37,022 nucleotides of DNA from Brucella grignonensis (GTDB taxonomy: Bacteria > Pseudomonadota > Alphaproteobacteria > Rhizobiales > Rhizobiaceae). Location of the stretch: positions 1 through 37,022 of the forward strand of contig NZ_NNRL01000085.1 in the NCBI RefSeq assembly GCF_002252505.1, written 5' to 3'. This document shows, piece by piece, positions 16,608 to 24,707 of the stretch. Both the position numbers and the translations under genes were made by a program. Numbering within the stretch: the first letter of the stretch is position 1; each line of letters begins with the position of its first letter. The notes under the pieces are model-generated. The model had not been told where the DNA came from, ran no database searches, and was given only the letters and a program-made list of their open reading frames with translations.

Positions 16608-16817
16608 TTAGGCAGCTTGCAGATTGCAGGCCGACATTTTGCCCGACTTGTTGTCGCGCTCAAGCTCGAAGCCGATCTTCTGACCTTCGACGAGTTCGCG
16701 CATGCCGGCGCGCTCAACCGCGGAGATGTGGACGAACGCATCGGTGCCGCCATTGTCAGGCTGAATGAAGCCGAAGCCCTTGGTGGAATTGAACCATTTA
16801 ACTGTGCCAGTGGTCAT
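16608..16817 (-). CDS. Cold-shock protein, CspA family
   Basis: 69 residues: [20 protein letters not shown], then [17 protein letters not shown]-1 (KGFGFI) and RNP-2 (AFVHIS) motifs for single-stranded nucleic acid binding are intact. I chose the ATG at 16817, the usual start for the family, with GAAAGGG upstream; the longer frame to 16928 adds 37 unrelated residues and represents the leader. CspA-type proteins are cytosolic RNA chaperones that keep mRNA unstructured; many are controlled through long 5' leaders, and the untranslated space upstream here would allow that. Confidence 0.95.
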   Translation of the reverse strand: MTTGTVKWFNSTKGFGFIQPDNGGTDAFVHISAVERAGMRELVEGQKIGFELERDNKSGKMSACNLQAA

Positions 16818-16928
16818 GATGAACCCTTTCATAGCGATAAAGAAACCACAGCACTTATGCGCTGCGGAGGATAATAGCGATTTTGAAAGGAAAGGTTCGT
16901 TCAGAACGCGGTGCCATACGCGTGACAA

Positions 16929-17374
16929 GCAAAGCTAAGCAAGCAAATTCGATTGCCCCTTATATCCTGGCTCTGCTGGAGTGTCAACTATTGGTTTTTG
17001 ACGATATTTCACTTCGCCACAAAGTTGTTCTCCCCTAGACGGCGTGTGGCCTTCCATCGCCTTGTTTTCCGCGCAATCCGGGCGCATGGTTAGGCTTCGT
17101 CATGCTGGCCGCATGGCGCTGCGGTGTCAGAAAGGCGCCGTCTTCTTCCCTTCGTCCGATTGCAAATGTTTGCGCAAGCGCTGCGGTGTCATTTTTGACC
17201 ATGCCGCGAAGTTTGACTCATCGCGAGAGGCGCGTGCCGGTAGCGGCGATCATACACCATCAGCCATTTCTTTATGCCTCCGCGTAACGTTCGTCCGGCG
17301 GCGATAGCGGTGCAGAATAAACGGGCTCCACGCGAACGAAATCCGCGTGCCAGTTCCATACGAAAGGCAACACC
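16929..17374. other. Intergenic region upstream of csp and the small WENEGGAP gene
   Basis: About 450 bases with no supported gene. It must hold the promoters of the divergent csp and 17375 genes. The short frames in it have no ribosome site or recognisable sequence. No riboswitch-like or repeat structure stood out. Confidence 0.4.
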
Positions 17375-17653
17375 ATGGAAACGTGTAACGAACACCGGCG
17401 CCAGGTGCTGAGGATAGAGACCTGGGAGAACGAAGGCGGCGCTCCCGTCTCCGATACGCTCGAGACCCAATATGGAAGACGGATCGAGAGGGATAAAAGC
17501 TGGACGATATACCATGTCTTCACCGGCGTGCCGGTGCGCATCGGCCGCCGCAGGCTGACCCATCTCAGCATAGCGGAAGCGACCGATGGCATGCTGTCCC
17601 TCAACCGGCGTAACGCCTTGCGCAGGAAAGAGCGCACGGGGAGCAAGTCATGA
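17375..17653 (+). CDS. Small hypothetical protein with WENEGGAP motif
   Basis: 92 residues. The start RRQVLRIETWENEGGAPVSD is followed by a basic middle (YGRRIERDKSWTIYHVFTGV) and a polar C-terminus with NRRNALRRKERTGS. It is hydrophilic, with no signal or membrane segment, so probably cytosolic. The ATG is preceded by AAGGCAACACC, a possible ribosome site. Its stop overlaps the start of the DUF1488 gene (ATGA at 17650-17653), which supports that it is translated and co-expressed. I know of no function. Confidence 0.6.
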   Translation: METCNEHRRQVLRIETWENEGGAPVSDTLETQYGRRIERDKSWTIYHVFTGVPVRIGRRRLTHLSIAEATDGMLSLNRRNALRRKERTGSKS

Positions 17654-17919
17654 CGCTCGCTTTCCCCAACACGGCCCGCAGTTTTGACGACGTGCGTAAA
17701 GCGGTTCGCTTTTTCGGCTATGACGGCATGTTTGAAATCCGGTTTTTTGTCGAGGCCGAAGCGCTCGCCGAGGGCCGGGGACAAGCCATGAGCATGTCGG
17801 AAGCCCAGTGCCTTTCCTCTTTCGACGCGATGCGCACGGCGATCTATGCCGCGGCACAGAAGGTCTACGCCAAATCGCGTCGAAACATGAATATCCTGAC
17901 AGCCTCCGACCTCGATTAA
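17650..17919 (+). CDS. DUF1488-family small protein
   Basis: 89 residues. The start MTLAFPNTARSFDDVRKAVR, then FFGYDGMFEIRFFVEAEAL and a helical C-terminus with FDAMRTAIYAAAQKVYAK follow the DUF1488 pattern common in rhizobia, which has no assigned function. It is translationally coupled to the preceding gene through a 4-base overlap. A hairpin follows its stop. Family assignment is by recall of the conserved opening and length. Confidence 0.7.
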   Translation: MTLAFPNTARSFDDVRKAVRFFGYDGMFEIRFFVEAEALAEGRGQAMSMSEAQCLSSFDAMRTAIYAAAQKVYAKSRRNMNILTASDLD

Positions 17920-17965
17920 CTGTCGCCAGATATTATTCGTTTCCCGAAGGTGCCGACGTCACCAA

Positions 17966-17985
17966 GCGCGGCATCGCTGCCGCGC
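17966..17985. terminator. GC-rich hairpin between converging DUF1488 and katE genes
   Basis: GCGCGGCA and TGCCGCGC form a perfect 8-bp stem around a TCGC loop, 12 bases before the katE stop codon region. There is no T-tract, so it may only assist termination. Confidence 0.35.
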
Positions 17986-17997
17986 CCGCTGGTGATT

Positions 17998-20145
17998 TCA
18001 TTTCACTGGCGGCGGAGCCTTTCCGAGCTTTGCCGAAGGTTCCCGACCCCAGACACGCAGCTTGCCGAGGTTCGATACGAAGCCGGCGAGGCCTTCCTCC
18101 CCGGGGAGGGCAACGGTGCCCTCATCAAGAGCGTCGGCAATGCCGGCTTTTTCCAGCAAGGACAGCGCTGACTGATCATAGCCGATGAACTTGCAGTGCT
18201 GGAAAGCATCGGCCACGAAGTCCCGTGCCGTTGCCTCAGTGACCAGATCGTCTATCGCTTCGGCGGAGGTCAGCAGTGCGACCGCATCGAAAAGAACGGA
18301 CGGCCCGCCATCGATCATGTGATGGGCCTCAAACCAGCTTCCATCCGAGGCCGTGACGCCGCCGACCTTCGGCGCGATCAGCTCGCAGACGGCTTTCTCC
18401 TTGGCAATCGCCGATATCAGGCCATTCAGCAGCTTGGCATCGACCCCATCGGTGACGAGGATACCGAGCTTGCGGCCTTCGAAGCGCTTAGGGCCGCGCT
18501 CCACGATGCTGAGCGCTTGTGAGGGCTCCAGATCCTGACGGGTCGGCATGGCTGCATCCGCCGGCTTCGGCATCGACTTGAATCCCAGCTTCTGCGCAAC
18601 GGTGGTTGCCAGCGTCTCGTCGATGTTCATCAGATGCGACACCATGCGTTCGCGGATAACAGGTGTTTCCACCTTGCTTAGTTCGAATGTCAGGGCGGCA
18701 ACGATGTGACGCTGTTCGGGTGGTGTCTGGCTGATATAGAACTGTCGTGCCTGGCTGTAATGATCGGCAAAGCTCTCGGGGCGAAGCCGCGCCTTGCTTC
18801 CCTGTTCTTCCGCCGGAAAATGCCGATAGCCGCGGATTGGCGATTCCCGCGGACCTTCACCAAACGAGTTCGGCTGGTAGTTCGCCCTGCCGACAGGATT
18901 GCGCATGGCCATGTGGCCATCCTGCTGGAAATGCGCGAAGGGACACTTCGGCGCATTGATGGGCAGGTGGGTGAAGTTTGGCCCGCCAAGCCGTTTCAGC
19001 TGGGTGTCGAGATAGGAGAAGTTCCGGCCCTGCAACAGCGGATCATTGCTGAAGTCGATGCCCGGCGGCACGTTCTGGGTCATGAAGGCGACCTGCTCGG
19101 TCTCGGCGAAGAAGTTGTCGGGCATGCGGTCAAGCACCAGCCGTCCGATCGGCTGCGGCTTCAGTATTTCCTCGGGGATGATCTTTGTCGGGTCGAGGAC
19201 GTCGAAGTCGAAGCTGTCGGCAAAGTCCTGGTCGAACAGCTGTACCTGCAATTCCCATTCCGGGAAGTTGCCGGCTTGAATGGCCTGCCAGAGGTCGCGG
19301 CGGTGGAAATCGGGATCGGCACCGTTGATCTTGACCGCCTCGTTCCAGGCGACCGACTGAAGCCCCAGCTTCGGCTTCCAGTGGAACTTGACGAAGGTCG
19401 ATTCGTCCTTGGCGTTGACCAGGCGGAAGGTGTGGACGCCGAAACCTTCCATGAAACGGAAGGACCGCGGTATAGTCCGGTCCGACATCGCCCACATGAT
19501 CATGTGCATGCTTTCCGGCGTCAGGCTGATGAAGTCCCAGAACGTGTCATGGGCGGTCTGCGCCTGCGGAAACGCCCGATCCGGTTCCTGCTTGGCGGCA
19601 TGGATCAGGTCAGGGAACTTGATGGCGTCCTGAATGAAGAACACCGGAATATTGTTGCCGACGAGATCCCAGTTGCCTTCCTGGGTGTAGAGCTTGACGG
19701 CGAAGCCACGCACATCGCGCGCAAGGTCGGCAGAACCCTTGTTGCCAGCAACCGTTGAGAAGCGGACGAAGGCTGGTGTCTTTTCGCCCGCTCGCTGCAG
19801 GAAATCCGCCCTGGTATAGGCAGAAAAGGATTCGAAGGTCTCGAAGAAGCCATGCGCGCCGTAACCGCGTGCATGCACCACGCGCTCGGGAATGCGCTCG
19901 TGGTCGAAGTGGAAGATTTTCTCACGGAAATGGAAATCATCCACGACCAGCGGCCCGCGCGCCCCGATCCGCAGAGAATTCTGGTCGTCGGCAACCGGCC
20001 CGCCCTGGGCGGTTGTCAGCACAGACGCGTCTGTTTCGGCCGCCTGGTGCAGCTCGCCGCCGGCGCCGCGCTCCAGCTTCTGGTCGTGAATAGTGACGGT
20101 CTCGGTCTTGTGTTGCGGTGTTCTGCTGTTGGTCGTCTTTGTCAT
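17998..20145 (-). CDS. katE: Large-subunit catalase HPII type
   Basis: 715 residues from the ATG at 20145, chosen for its strong AGGAGG site; a longer frame adds 30 unlikely residues. It has the clade-2 architecture: a haem catalase core (about residues 45-540) and a C-terminal flavodoxin/DJ-1-like domain (about 565-710, from [17 protein letters not shown]). Catalytic residues are in place: His91 in [11 protein letters not shown], Asn164 in [18 protein letters not shown] and haem ligand Tyr378 in [18 protein letters not shown]. It breaks hydrogen peroxide into water and oxygen in the cytosol, typically in stationary phase. A terminator hairpin lies in its upstream region. Confidence 0.96.
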   Translation of the reverse strand: MTKTTNSRTPQHKTETVTIHDQKLERGAGGELHQAAETDASVLTTAQGGPVADDQNSLRIGARGPLVVDDFHFREKIFHFDHERIPERVVHARGYGAHGFFETFESFSAYTRADFLQRAGEKTPAFVRFSTVAGNKGSADLARDVRGFAVKLYTQEGNWDLVGNNIPVFFIQDAIKFPDLIHAAKQEPDRAFPQAQTAHDTFWDFISLTPESMHMIMWAMSDRTIPRSFRFMEGFGVHTFRLVNAKDESTFVKFHWKPKLGLQSVAWNEAVKINGADPDFHRRDLWQAIQAGNFPEWELQVQLFDQDFADSFDFDVLDPTKIIPEEILKPQPIGRLVLDRMPDNFFAETEQVAFMTQNVPPGIDFSNDPLLQGRNFSYLDTQLKRLGGPNFTHLPINAPKCPFAHFQQDGHMAMRNPVGRANYQPNSFGEGPRESPIRGYRHFPAEEQGSKARLRPESFADHYSQARQFYISQTPPEQRHIVAALTFELSKVETPVIRERMVSHLMNIDETLATTVAQKLGFKSMPKPADAAMPTRQDLEPSQALSIVERGPKRFEGRKLGILVTDGVDAKLLNGLISAIAKEKAVCELIAPKVGGVTASDGSWFEAHHMIDGGPSVLFDAVALLTSAEAIDDLVTEATARDFVADAFQHCKFIGYDQSALSLLEKAGIADALDEGTVALPGEEGLAGFVSNLGKLRVWGREPSAKLGKAPPPVK

Positions 20146-20562
20146 GGTGTGCCTCCTGAATTGGAAGGGGCCTATCGCGGCCCAGAAATGAAAAAGCCGC
20201 CTTGAAAGGCGGCCCGAACAGAGTGGGCGGCTCAAGCCATTTTCGGCTGGGCCTTCAGTGTCTGGTTTGCGGAAAAGCCGATGCCCTCGAGCCCGTCAGG
20301 CAACACGTCATGCAATGTCTTTTCCGCAGGCATCTGGGAATCCGATCAAATTTTGAGTGCTGGACTTGGAGAACCATCGAACGGAAGCGACGTTCCTGCG
20401 GCGACAAAATAATTTTCATCCCGGCGCACCAGGTCGGCAAGCCATTCACCGTCACGGAAACGCAAACGCCATCCAATTCTATTTCCAAGGCGGCGGAACC
20501 ATGCCGCGAGCATAGTGTTTGCTGAGGGAGCCTGCTCGAAAGGCTACAACGAGGAAAAAATC
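20146..20562. other. Intergenic region between katE and the PepSY-like gene
   Basis: About 417 bases with no supported gene. It must hold the divergent promoters, and on the katE side a terminator hairpin. A 77-codon frame on the minus strand (20255-20488) has no family resemblance and is probably chance. Confidence 0.4.
20191..20213 (-). terminator. Terminator-like hairpin upstream of katE
   Basis: GCCGCCTT (20196-20203) pairs with AAGGCGGC (20206-20213); read on the minus strand it runs into TTTTT. It stands about 45 bases upstream of the katE start. Either it ends a short transcript from the right, or it is an attenuator in the katE leader. Confidence 0.7.
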
Positions 20563-20880
20563 ATGAAAAAACTTCTCTTAGCCGCAGCGCTTGTCTGCGC
20601 GTCGACGCTTGCCGCCTTCGCACAGACCACCCCCGCCCCGGCAACCGATGGGAAAACGCCCGCCGTGGCCACGCCCCAGACCAAGAATCCGACAGCGCCT
20701 GTCGAAGGCGCCAACAGTTTTACCGAGGAACAGGCGAAAACACGCCTCACGGAGGCCGGATATACCGATATCTCCGGCCTTATGAAGGATGACAAGGGTG
20801 TCTGGCAGGCCAAGGCCTCGAAAGATGGCAAGCCGGTAAGCCTCGCGCTCGACTATCAGGGCAACATTGTCGCTAAATAA
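20563..20880 (+). CDS. Small secreted PepSY-like protein
   Basis: 105 residues. A clear signal peptide, MKKLLLAAALVCASTLAAFA, is followed by a Thr/Pro/Ala-rich linker and, from about residue 50, a PepSY-like module: SFTEEQAKTRLTEAGYTDISGL, then DDKGVWQAKASKDGKPVSLALDYQGNI. I chose the ATG at 20563 because it begins the signal peptide and GAGG lies upstream. PepSY-like domains bind or inhibit proteases or act as small periplasmic stress proteins; its exact role is unknown. The general stress gene starts 21 bases after its stop, so they are likely one operon. Confidence 0.75.
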   Translation: MKKLLLAAALVCASTLAAFAQTTPAPATDGKTPAVATPQTKNPTAPVEGANSFTEEQAKTRLTEAGYTDISGLMKDDKGVWQAKASKDGKPVSLALDYQGNIVAK

Positions 20881-20901
20881 TTCAATTTTCAGGAGAATCC
20901 T

Positions 20902-21501
20902 ATGAAGATCGTTACAGGACTTTTCGACGACTACTCCGATGCCAGCGCGGCCGTTAGCGCGCTCGAAGAACGCGGTGTGCCATCCTCGGATATTAGCATC
21001 GTGTCCAATAATGCAGATGAACGCCACAGCAAGTCTACAAATGCCGCTGAAGGCGCCGGCACAGGTGCCGGCATCGGCGCCGCCGTTGGTGGCGTGGGCG
21101 GTCTGCTCACCGGCCTCGGCATCATGGCAATTCCCGGCGTCGGACCGGTGGTTGCCGCAGGCTGGCTTGCCGCAACAGCGGCAGGCGCAGTAGCCGGTGC
21201 CGTGGCAGGCGGTGCCGCCGGCGGGCTTATCGGCGCGCTGACGGAGTCCGGCGTGCCGGAAGACTATGCTCACGTCTATGCGGAAGGCGTTCGCCGCGGC
21301 GGCACGCTGGTAACCGCGAAAGTCGAAGACAGCCTTTATGCGGACGCGCAGGACATCCTTCGCCAGTCCAACTGGGTTGATCCCGATCAGCGCCGTGAGG
21401 CCTATGCCAAAGAGGGCTGGTCACGCTTTGATGACACGCTGGATCCTTATGAACCAGCTGAAATCGAACAGGAGCGTATGCGCTACAGGCGCCAGAACTA
21501 A
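20902..21501 (+). CDS. General stress protein, YflT-like with glycine-zipper segment
   Basis: 199 residues. The N-terminus (MKIVTGLFDDYSDASAAVSA, then ERGVPSSDISIVSNNADE) is the small alpha/beta module of general stress/heat-induced proteins. A long Gly/Ala-rich segment (about residues 50-112) with GxxxG-like spacing could insert in a membrane. A second folded part has PEDYAHVYAEGVRRGGTLVTAKVED. The charged C-terminus ends ERMRYRRQN. AGGAG precedes the ATG. These proteins are induced by general stress in alphaproteobacteria; molecular function is unknown. A strong terminator follows. Confidence 0.8.
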   Translation: MKIVTGLFDDYSDASAAVSALEERGVPSSDISIVSNNADERHSKSTNAAEGAGTGAGIGAAVGGVGGLLTGLGIMAIPGVGPVVAAGWLAATAAGAVAGAVAGGAAGGLIGALTESGVPEDYAHVYAEGVRRGGTLVTAKVEDSLYADAQDILRQSNWVDPDQRREAYAKEGWSRFDDTLDPYEPAEIEQERMRYRRQN

Positions 21502-21511
21502 CAACGAAGAG

Positions 21512-21539
21512 AGGCCGGCATCTGCCGGCCTTTTCTTTT
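21512..21539 (+). terminator. Rho-independent terminator after the general stress gene
   Basis: AGGCCGGCA and TGCCGGCCT form a 9-bp stem with a two-base loop, followed by TTTTCTTTT. It ends the pepSY-stress operon. Confidence 0.9.
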
Positions 21540-21540
21540 A

Positions 21541-22049
21541 AATCCAGGGGGCAAACGGGAGTGCCGATCATTGCAACAGCGTTCTCAGCGGATAGCAGGC
21601 GAGGGCGGTCGTAAAACACGGTTCAAAAGCCTTCTGAAACGTATCATAAACGTGGCGAGCAGTTCAGAGGAAGACCGGTCATTCTACAAAATCGGCAAAC
21701 TCGGGTCCGACGCCACACAAATTCGCCTGAAGTCTGGTCGCCGGACGGGCGAAAATTATAATGACTGCCCGCAAGGGTAGTCGGCTGGCTGCAGCCTTGG
21801 GATTCGCTCGATGCTGTTGTTGGTGCATTTGAACGAGAGTTCTTCGATGAAGCGCTCTTGCGGCGCCTTGATTGGAGAGTTCGTGCCGAAAGCCTTAGAT
21901 CCTCTCTTCGGGATGCAGGGTCGGACACCAGAGCAATTTCTGAACGTTAGCTCTGCTCAAGTAAGAGGTTCGAGTGTTCGGTTTCCATCAAGAGCTTAAA
22001 AGAGCCGTGGTGGGGACGGCGGCGTAAACTCCATCAGGAGCCCGTCATT
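21541..22049. other. Unassigned stretch before the IS66 remnant
   Basis: About 500 bases with only short, unconvincing frames. Near 21990-22050 the sequence reads as the non-coding end of an IS66 element: a GTAAACTCCATC segment follows the transposase stop. The rest I cannot identify; it may be old mobile-element debris. Confidence 0.35.
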
Positions 22050-22325
22050 CTATTTCGTTGCTGCGCCACCCAATTGTAAGCGACAAGCTGCGGACGTTTT
22101 GGCCTTGTAGCCCCACGGCATGAGAGCGTCGATTTCACTGCTTGGCCAGCGAGACGCTCAAGTGTCTGGGCCAACCGAGCTTGCGGATCCACAGTGTTCA
22201 ACTTTGCAGTTTGAAAGTGTCGCGGTTGTGGCCTATGGCCTTCCGCCGCCGTCGCTGTCCGCGAAGAGACTATTCTTTCTTGTTATCGCCTGACGTCTGA
22301 TAGCACGCTCGACGATGTTGGAGGG
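22050..22325 (-). pseudogene. 3' remnant of an IS66-family transposase
   Basis: Read on the minus strand from the IS6 boundary, the sequence gives SNIVERAIRRQAITRKNSLF followed by A-D-SDGGG, which is the conserved C-terminal part of IS66 TnpC. With frame breaks it continues to a region corresponding to SEIDALMPWGYK and stops at TAG 22050-22052. Several frameshifts are needed, so it is dead. The piece is cut off by the IS6 element at 22326, and the rest of the IS66 transposase is missing. Confidence 0.7.
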
Positions 22326-23212
22326 GGCGTGTCGCAAAGCTGGCGATAGGACGCGTTGAGCCGATAATCACCCAGCTTTCACGCTTTGTTAACCTTTTGA
22401 AGTCCGAAGAGGCGCCCGAGCAGATCGTTTTGATCGTTGACGGTCCACTCGCCGGAAAATCCGAAGCCTTTGCGCAGCCACAACATCGCTTCGAACCCGG
22501 CGATCGTCCGGCGCGCCGTTTTGAATGACTGGAAACCGCCGATCTTAGGCATGTTCTTCTTCACTCGGAAGTGATCGCTTTCGATGCCTTGCTGCAGATG
22601 CTTGGTGACATAATGGACCGGGTTCGGATGCAAAAGCCCATCATCGACGGCTGCTTTGATCGCAGAAGGAAATGTACTGGCGCCATCGGTCCCGATCTTC
22701 CCCGGCGATAGCAACTGCTCATCCTTGAGCATCTTGCGGAAGAAGCGTTTAGCGGCGTCGAGATCGCGCTTAGCCGTGAGCAAGAAGTCGACCGGGTTGC
22801 CGTGCTTGTCGATGGCGCGGTACAGGTAACGCCACTTGCCCCGGATCTTGACGTAGGTCTCGTCAATCCTGAATGAACCACAATGCGGCCGGCGAAACTG
22901 GCGCAGCCGCTTTTCGATGATAGGCGCATAGGCGAGGACCCACCTATTGATGGTGCTGTGGTCGACCTCGAAGCCGCGCTCGCGGAACATCTCCTCAAGA
23001 TCTCTATAGCTGAGCGGGTAACGCAGATACCAGGCCACCGCCTGCACGATCAGCCATGCCTCGAAATGTCGTCCCTTGAAATCATCCTTCGACTGGCGCT
23101 TCAACTTCTCGGTAATGGCATTCAGAATCATGGCTACGCTCCGCTACATCGGGAGCGGAATTTCCACCGTTGTGGTCAACAGCACGTTAACCACAAAAAT
23201 TTGCGACAGGCC
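22326..23212 (-). mobile_element. IS6-family insertion sequence, apparently complete
   Basis: About 887 bases with terminal inverted repeats reading GGCGTGTCGCAAAGCT at the left end and GGCCTGTCGCAAATTT at the right end, in line with the IS6 consensus. One transposase gene fills most of it. The 8 bases flanking each end (TTGGAGGG and CGTCTGGA) do not match, so there is no target duplication. The flanks come from different elements (IS66 and Tn3), which points to a deletion or cointegrate-type rearrangement at the element. End points are accurate to about two bases. Confidence 0.85.
22379..23131 (-). CDS. IS6-family transposase
   Basis: 250 residues, full length for the family. Helix-turn-helix part: SYRDLEEMFRERGFEVDHST. 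The catalytic DDE triad is intact: Asp90 in FRIDETYVKI, Asp149 in GKIGTDGAST, Glu184 in QGIESDHFRVK. C-terminus: GGFQSFKTARRTIAGFEAML. It catalyses replicative, cointegrate-forming transposition. The gene starts about 80 bases inside the right inverted repeat and ends about 53 bases from the left one. No frameshift was seen, so it may still be active. Confidence 0.95.
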   Translation of the reverse strand: MILNAITEKLKRQSKDDFKGRHFEAWLIVQAVAWYLRYPLSYRDLEEMFRERGFEVDHSTINRWVLAYAPIIEKRLRQFRRPHCGSFRIDETYVKIRGKWRYLYRAIDKHGNPVDFLLTAKRDLDAAKRFFRKMLKDEQLLSPGKIGTDGASTFPSAIKAAVDDGLLHPNPVHYVTKHLQQGIESDHFRVKKNMPKIGGFQSFKTARRTIAGFEAMLWLRKGFGFSGEWTVNDQNDLLGRLFGLQKVNKA

Positions 23213-23477
23213 CGTCTGGAGCGGCGCCGATCTGATCAGCAACATACTTCAGCATGGCGCGAGGCGGAGTTTCTTCTGCTCCAAGCACTCGACCCGGGTA
23301 TCGCATCAGACATAGCTGGATGGCGAAGCCGAGCCGATTGTGATTACGTCTCCGCAGTTCAATCTCCAGGCGATCCGCCAATGACAACGAATAGTGTCGG
23401 ATTAGGTTATCCTCGTCGACTGGTATGTCGACAAGCTTCCGGCGATCTTGATCTTTAAGAAGCTTGCGCTTTGCCAT
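23213..23477 (-). pseudogene. Truncated Tn3-family transposase, N-terminal fragment
   Basis: About 88 residues from the ATG at 23477: MAKRKLLKDQDRRKLVDIPV, then NLIRHYSLSLADRLEIELRR and HNRLGFAIQLCLMRYPGRVL, the typical N-terminus of large Tn3-type TnpA proteins (normally near 1000 residues). The frame runs into the IS6 end and everything beyond is lost. GGAG lies upstream of the ATG. Confidence 0.85.
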
Positions 23478-23623
23478 CGCCCGACTCCATTGATGAGCAA
23501 TCTGCTCGAAGCGTTGTCGAGTCGGGCCGGACAGAGAAATCAAAATTGGCGCATGTCGGTGGCAATCCACAGAGATCGGATGTTGCACATCGGATCTACG
23601 GCATCGTTCCGGTTTAGTTCGAC

Positions 23624-23661
23624 CTTAGCGTACGATTTCGGACTGCTCTTGTTCCGACCCC
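23624..23661 (-). repeat. 38-bp terminal inverted repeat of the Tn3-family element
   Basis: On the minus strand the segment starts GGGGTCGGAAC and ends AAATCGTACGCTAAG. It is exactly 38 bases long, the standard Tn3-family end, with the conserved GGGG start and ACGCTAAG finish. It marks the boundary between the transposon and the interrupted antiporter gene. The partner end is not in the window. Confidence 0.85.
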
Positions 23662-24268
23662 ATACCGCTCCGACAACGATCCCAACAAGCACACCACCGA
23701 ATGCCAGCAGAAAGAATTGGCCGACGGCCTCGAACGCGTTGAAGGTTCCTGTCGCCACTGCGGCAACAGCGAAACGAAAGAGCACCAATCCGCTTGCGTC
23801 ATTCAGGAGGCTTTCGCCTTCAAGCAGCATCTGAAGCCGTCGGGGCAATCGCACCCGTTGCAAAATGGCGCGACAGGAAACCGCATCCGGCGGAGAAACA
23901 ATGGCGCCAAGCGCGGCACACACAGCCCAGGGTAGCGATGGAAAGAGGAGATGGGTAACGACGGCCACCACCGCGCTCGTAAACAGGACTGCGCCGACAG
24001 CAAGCGAAGCAATACCAATCATATGTCGCCGCAATCGAGTATGAGCGATGGACCAGGCACCATCCATCAAAAGCGGCGGAAGGAAAATGACGAGAACCAA
24101 ATCCGGGTTGACAGTGATCGCTGGCAGCCCTGGCAGAAAGGCAAGCAATGCGCCACCGGCTAATAGGGCGACGGGAGGTGGCAGGCCAAGGACGCGGGCT
24201 GCGTAATGGAGCGCAATGATTGCAAGGAACATGGCAATCACCAATTCAAATAGATGCGTTCCCTCCAT
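23662..24268 (-). pseudogene. CPA1 Na+/H+ antiporter gene cut by the Tn3 element
   Basis: About 202 residues from the ATG at 24268 (GAGAGGAG upstream). The visible part starts MEGTHLFELVIAMFLAIIAL and contains the CPA1 signature region LPPLLMDGAW, SPPDAVSCRAILQRVRLPRR and LLEGESLLNDASGLVLFRFA. It represents roughly the first six membrane helices of a Na+/H+ antiporter of about 500 or more residues. The frame then enters the Tn3 inverted repeat and continues with unrelated residues. The rest is lost, so it is non-functional. Confidence 0.85.
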
Positions 24269-24529
24269 GCGCTCCTCTCGGTATGTTTCGACTTCGGTAG
24301 GCCTCATTAAAAAGCATATTCAACCGGGACACAACGTCAGTTATTCGATGGCCAAAGTCTATTGCGTAGCCGTTCCGTTGTGGCGTTTGTATCGACTTGA
24401 TATCCCATCTGACGGTTCCGGTATTTGCGGGTTGGCTGCTGCGGAGAAGACGACGAACAGCAAGCTCTGGTCGACAAAACCTTCGAGTTGATAAGCGATG
24501 TTGACGAGGCATGAAGCCACACCTTGGTC

Positions 24530-24650
24530 TTCGGCTTCCACGGATGCCGACCGCATGAGCGATCTGGTTCGATGACACACGGTCATAGCCGTTGACTGCG
24601 AAATGATTGACTGCTGCCTTGCAAACACGCTCTATAGCTGTGGATCGATC
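24530..24650 (-). pseudogene. Possible TetR-family regulator remnant
   Basis: A short stretch, IERVCKAAVNHFAVNGYDRV then SSNQIAHAVGI, resembles the DNA-binding helix-turn-helix of TetR regulators. It has no valid start nearby and loses resemblance after about 37 residues. The remaining sequence down to 24269 has no recognisable gene. This is a weak assignment. Confidence 0.3.
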
Positions 24651-24707
24651 AATCAATGGCCAGCACTCAGACCACAACCTCATGTGAAGCGTTTAGTTGG
24701 ACCAGTG

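Noticed and set aside
18706..19758. 350-codon plus-strand frame opposite katE
   Set aside because: Antisense to an unmistakable catalase gene and without recognisable motifs.
20255..20488. 77-codon minus-strand frame upstream of katE
   Set aside because: No recognisable sequence; a terminator rather than a gene explains the region better.
22318..23220. 8-bp target duplication around the intact IS6 element
   Set aside because: The flanking 8-mers TTGGAGGG and CGTCTGGA do not match.
24246..24683. 145-codon minus-strand frame as an intact regulator
   Set aside because: Only about 37 residues resemble a TetR helix-turn-helix, and the rest is Arg-rich frame noise; kept only as a low-confidence remnant.
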